This document shows, piece after piece, positions 62,270 through 64,000 of a stretch of 64,000 bases of DNA. How positions within the stretch are numbered: position 1 is the stretch's first letter; each line of letters opens with the position of its first letter. The DNA is from Comamonadaceae bacterium (GTDB lineage: Bacteria > Pseudomonadota > Gammaproteobacteria > Burkholderiales > Burkholderiaceae_C): positions 49,538 through 113,537 of the forward strand of contig CANJQN010000010.1 of the NCBI GenBank assembly GCA_947476465.1. The letters run 5' to 3'. Under the pieces are notes generated by a model, which was given only the letters and a program-made list of their open reading frames with translations, had not been told where the DNA came from and made no database searches. Position numbers and translations under genes: made by a program.

Positions 62270-63820
62270 ATGCGAGTGACCCAGGCGCTGATCAGCGCCG
62301 TGCAGACCCGCCCCGATGCGCCCGCCACCGTCGACCAGGACCGCCAGCGCAACTGGCGCGAAGTGGGCGAGCGCGTGGCGCGCGGTGCCAGCGCCTTGCG
62401 TTCGTTCGGCGTCGCACCGCAAGGGCGCGTGGCCGTGCTGTCCCTGAACAACGACCATTATTTTGAGCTGCTGTTCGCCATCCCCTGGGCGGGTGCGGCT
62501 GTGGTGCCGCTCAATACGCGCTGGGCGCAGGCCGAGGTGGCGCAGGCGCTGGCCGACTGCCAGGCGAGCGTGTTGCTGGTGGACGCAGGGTTTGCGCAGA
62601 TGGGCCAGGCGCTGGCGGCGCAGCTGCCGGGCCTGAGCTTGGGGTTCATCGGATCGGGCGCCTGCCCCGCAGGCCTGGTCGACTACGAGGCAACCCTGTC
62701 CACATCGCCGCCGATGGCCGATGCCTCGGGCTCGGGCGACGCCCTGTGGGGCGTGTTCTACACCGGCGGCACCACCGGGCATCCCAAGGGCGTGATGCTG
62801 TCGCACACCAACATGATGGTGGCCGCGCTCACCTGGGTGCCGACCATGCATTTCGCCCCCGACACCAGCTACCTGCACCTGGTGGGGTTCTTCCACATCG
62901 CCGGCGCGCAGCCGGCCATGGCGCTCACCCTGGTGGGCGGCACCCACGTGATCGAGCCGAAGTTCGACGCGGTGGGCGCCATGCGCGCCATCGCGCAGCA
63001 CCGCGTCAACTACTGCCTGTTCGTGCCCACCATGCTGAACATGCTGCTGCACCACCCCGAGTTCGACCGCTACGACCTGACCAGCGTGCAGCACTGCGAG
63101 TACGGCGGCGCGCCCATGCCCGACGCGCAGATCGCCCTGGCCATGCGCAAGCTGCCGACGTGGAGGTTTATCCAGGGCTATGGCCAGACCGAGGCTGCCG
63201 GCCTGGTCACGCGCCTGGAGTGGGACCGGCATTTCGGCGAGGGCACGGCCAACAAACGCACGTCCGCCGGTTGTGCGGCTTACGGTATCGAGATGCGCAT
63301 CGTCGACGAAGCGGGCGCGCAGCTGCCGCGCGGCACGGTGGGCGAGGTGGCGGTGCGTGGCGCGACTGTGATGCTGGGTTACTGGAACAACGCCGATGCC
63401 ACGGCGGCGGCGCTTCGCAACGGCTGGCTGCACACCGGCGATGGCGCCTGGATGGACGACGATGGCTACATCACCATCGTCGACCGGCTCAAGGACATGA
63501 TCGTCAGCGGCGGCGAAAATGTATTCTCCAAGGAAGTCGAGAACGCGGTCACCCAGCACCCGGCGGTGCAGGATTGCGCGGTGATCGGCATCCCCGACGC
63601 GAAGTGGGGCGAGGCGGTCCACGCGGTGGTGGTCCTCAAGGCGGGTGCGCGGGCCGACGCGGCGTCCATCGTCGCGCACTGCCGCACACTCATCGCCGGT
63701 TTCAAGTGCCCGCGCAGCGTCGAGTTTCTGGGCGCCATGCCCCTGTCGGCGGCGGGCAAGGTTCAAAAAGGCACGCTGCGTGAAGCGTATTGGGGCGGCC
63801 AAGGCCGCAAGGTGAATTGA
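62270..63820 (+). CDS. Acyl-CoA synthetase (AMP-forming), third ligase of the cluster
   Basis: 516 residues from ATG 62270. Signature VFYTGGTTGHPKGVMLSHTN near residue 165, FIQGYGQTEAAG near residue 305, LHTGDGAWMDDDGYITIVDRLKDMIVSGGENVFSKEVE, and catalytic Lys in AAGKVQKG. Medium/short-chain fatty-acid ligase style. With two other ligases under the same control, either alternative substrates enter the pathway or ligases act at different stages after partial breakdown. Confidence 0.9.
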   Translation: MRVTQALISAVQTRPDAPATVDQDRQRNWREVGERVARGASALRSFGVAPQGRVAVLSLNNDHYFELLFAIPWAGAAVVPLNTRWAQAEVAQALADCQASVLLVDAGFAQMGQALAAQLPGLSLGFIGSGACPAGLVDYEATLSTSPPMADASGSGDALWGVFYTGGTTGHPKGVMLSHTNMMVAALTWVPTMHFAPDTSYLHLVGFFHIAGAQPAMALTLVGGTHVIEPKFDAVGAMRAIAQHRVNYCLFVPTMLNMLLHHPEFDRYDLTSVQHCEYGGAPMPDAQIALAMRKLPTWRFIQGYGQTEAAGLVTRLEWDRHFGEGTANKRTSAGCAAYGIEMRIVDEAGAQLPRGTVGEVAVRGATVMLGYWNNADATAAALRNGWLHTGDGAWMDDDGYITIVDRLKDMIVSGGENVFSKEVENAVTQHPAVQDCAVIGIPDAKWGEAVHAVVVLKAGARADAASIVAHCRTLIAGFKCPRSVEFLGAMPLSAAGKVQKGTLREAYWGGQGRKVN

Positions 63821-63821
63821 A

Positions 63822-64000
63822 GTGAACGAATTCGAACGTATCCTGAAAATGCGGCACTCCTGCCGCGCCTTCAACCCGGCGCCGCTGCCGCGCGAGACCA
63901 TCGAGCGCATGCTGGCGCTGGCGCAGCACACGCCCTCTTGGTGCAACACCCAGCCCTGGCAAGTGCACCTGGTCAGCGGCGAGCCGCTGGAGCGGTTTCG
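63822..64000 (+). CDS. Nitroreductase-family protein, 5' part only
   Basis: GTG 63822 starts MNEFERILKMRHSCRAF; 59 residues are visible before the window ends. HSCRAF and TPSWCNTQPWQVH are the FMN-binding signatures of NADH-dependent nitroreductase-like flavoproteins. In catabolic operons such enzymes often reduce an activated double bond rather than a nitro group. GTG lies one nucleotide after the ligase stop, so it belongs to the same operon. Confidence 0.82.
   Translation, partial: MNEFERILKMRHSCRAFNPAPLPRETIERMLALAQHTPSWCNTQPWQVHLVSGEPLERF

Overview
The window is about 64 kb of GC-rich, densely coded DNA whose gene content points to a betaproteobacterium of the order Burkholderiales, most likely Comamonadaceae. 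The signs are a Bug-family tripartite receptor, LIV-type and TRAP solute uptake operons next to acyl-CoA catabolic genes, PcaR/PcaIJF, an Anbu peptidase, and MutS, GlnS and GshA of proteobacterial type. I saw no rRNA, tRNA, CRISPR array, insertion sequence, integrase or phage gene. The genus is an inference.

Layout. 0-2.4 kb (minus): ferredoxin and two c-type cytochromes in one overlapping operon. 2.4-8.2 kb: housekeeping and envelope genes (DUF808, methyltransferase, L,D-transpeptidase-like protein, gshA, RcnB-like protein). 8.3-19.5 kb: catabolic cluster A, with an SDR, a MarR regulator carrying a palindrome on its own start codon, a crotonase, an AliB-like acyl-CoA dehydrogenase with Asp at the catalytic-base position, a PECR-like SDR, a CoA ligase and a complete LIV-type ABC importer. 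19.5-33.5 kb: glnS, a MacA/MacB-type export system, uppP, a hydrolase lacking a normal start codon, an unrecognised 364-residue protein, an orphan Anbu peptidase coupled to mutS, and a 56-residue basic protein. 33.7-36.0 kb: a Bug receptor and malonyl-CoA decarboxylase (probable malonate use). 36.0-41.2 kb: a phosphate/polyphosphate module (PhoX-like phosphatase with a Pho-box-like site, metallophosphoesterase, CYTH-CHAD protein) bracketed by a 54-bp direct repeat. The left copy is the 3' end of the decarboxylase gene; the right copy is a relic of it with an in-frame stop, next to an XRE regulator gene broken by a 7-bp duplication. 41.6-45.1 kb: pcaF, pcaJ, pcaI and divergent pcaR with a three-half-site operator.

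45.1-64.0 kb: catabolic cluster B, the most interesting part. A large MalT-like (LAL) regulator is followed by a one-gene CoA-ligase unit and then a long tightly packed operon: two SDRs, a SnoaL-like protein, two acyl-CoA dehydrogenases, a ligase, a DctPQM TRAP importer, a sugar/antibiotic-kinase-fold phosphotransferase, a small helical protein, an alpha-methylacyl-CoA racemase, another ligase and a nitroreductase running off the edge. The ligase unit and the long operon are preceded by the same 37-bp element (36/37 identical), with the same 13-nt spacing to an identical -10-like box. This looks like a two-site regulon of the adjacent LAL regulator. The kinase plus small partner plus acyl-CoA dehydrogenases resemble the levulinate (lva) pathway and ACAD10/11 logic, in which a 4-hydroxyacyl-CoA is phosphorylated and the phosphate then eliminated. 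With the racemase, this suggests uptake and breakdown of a branched and/or hydroxylated carboxylic acid. The substrate is not determinable from sequence alone.
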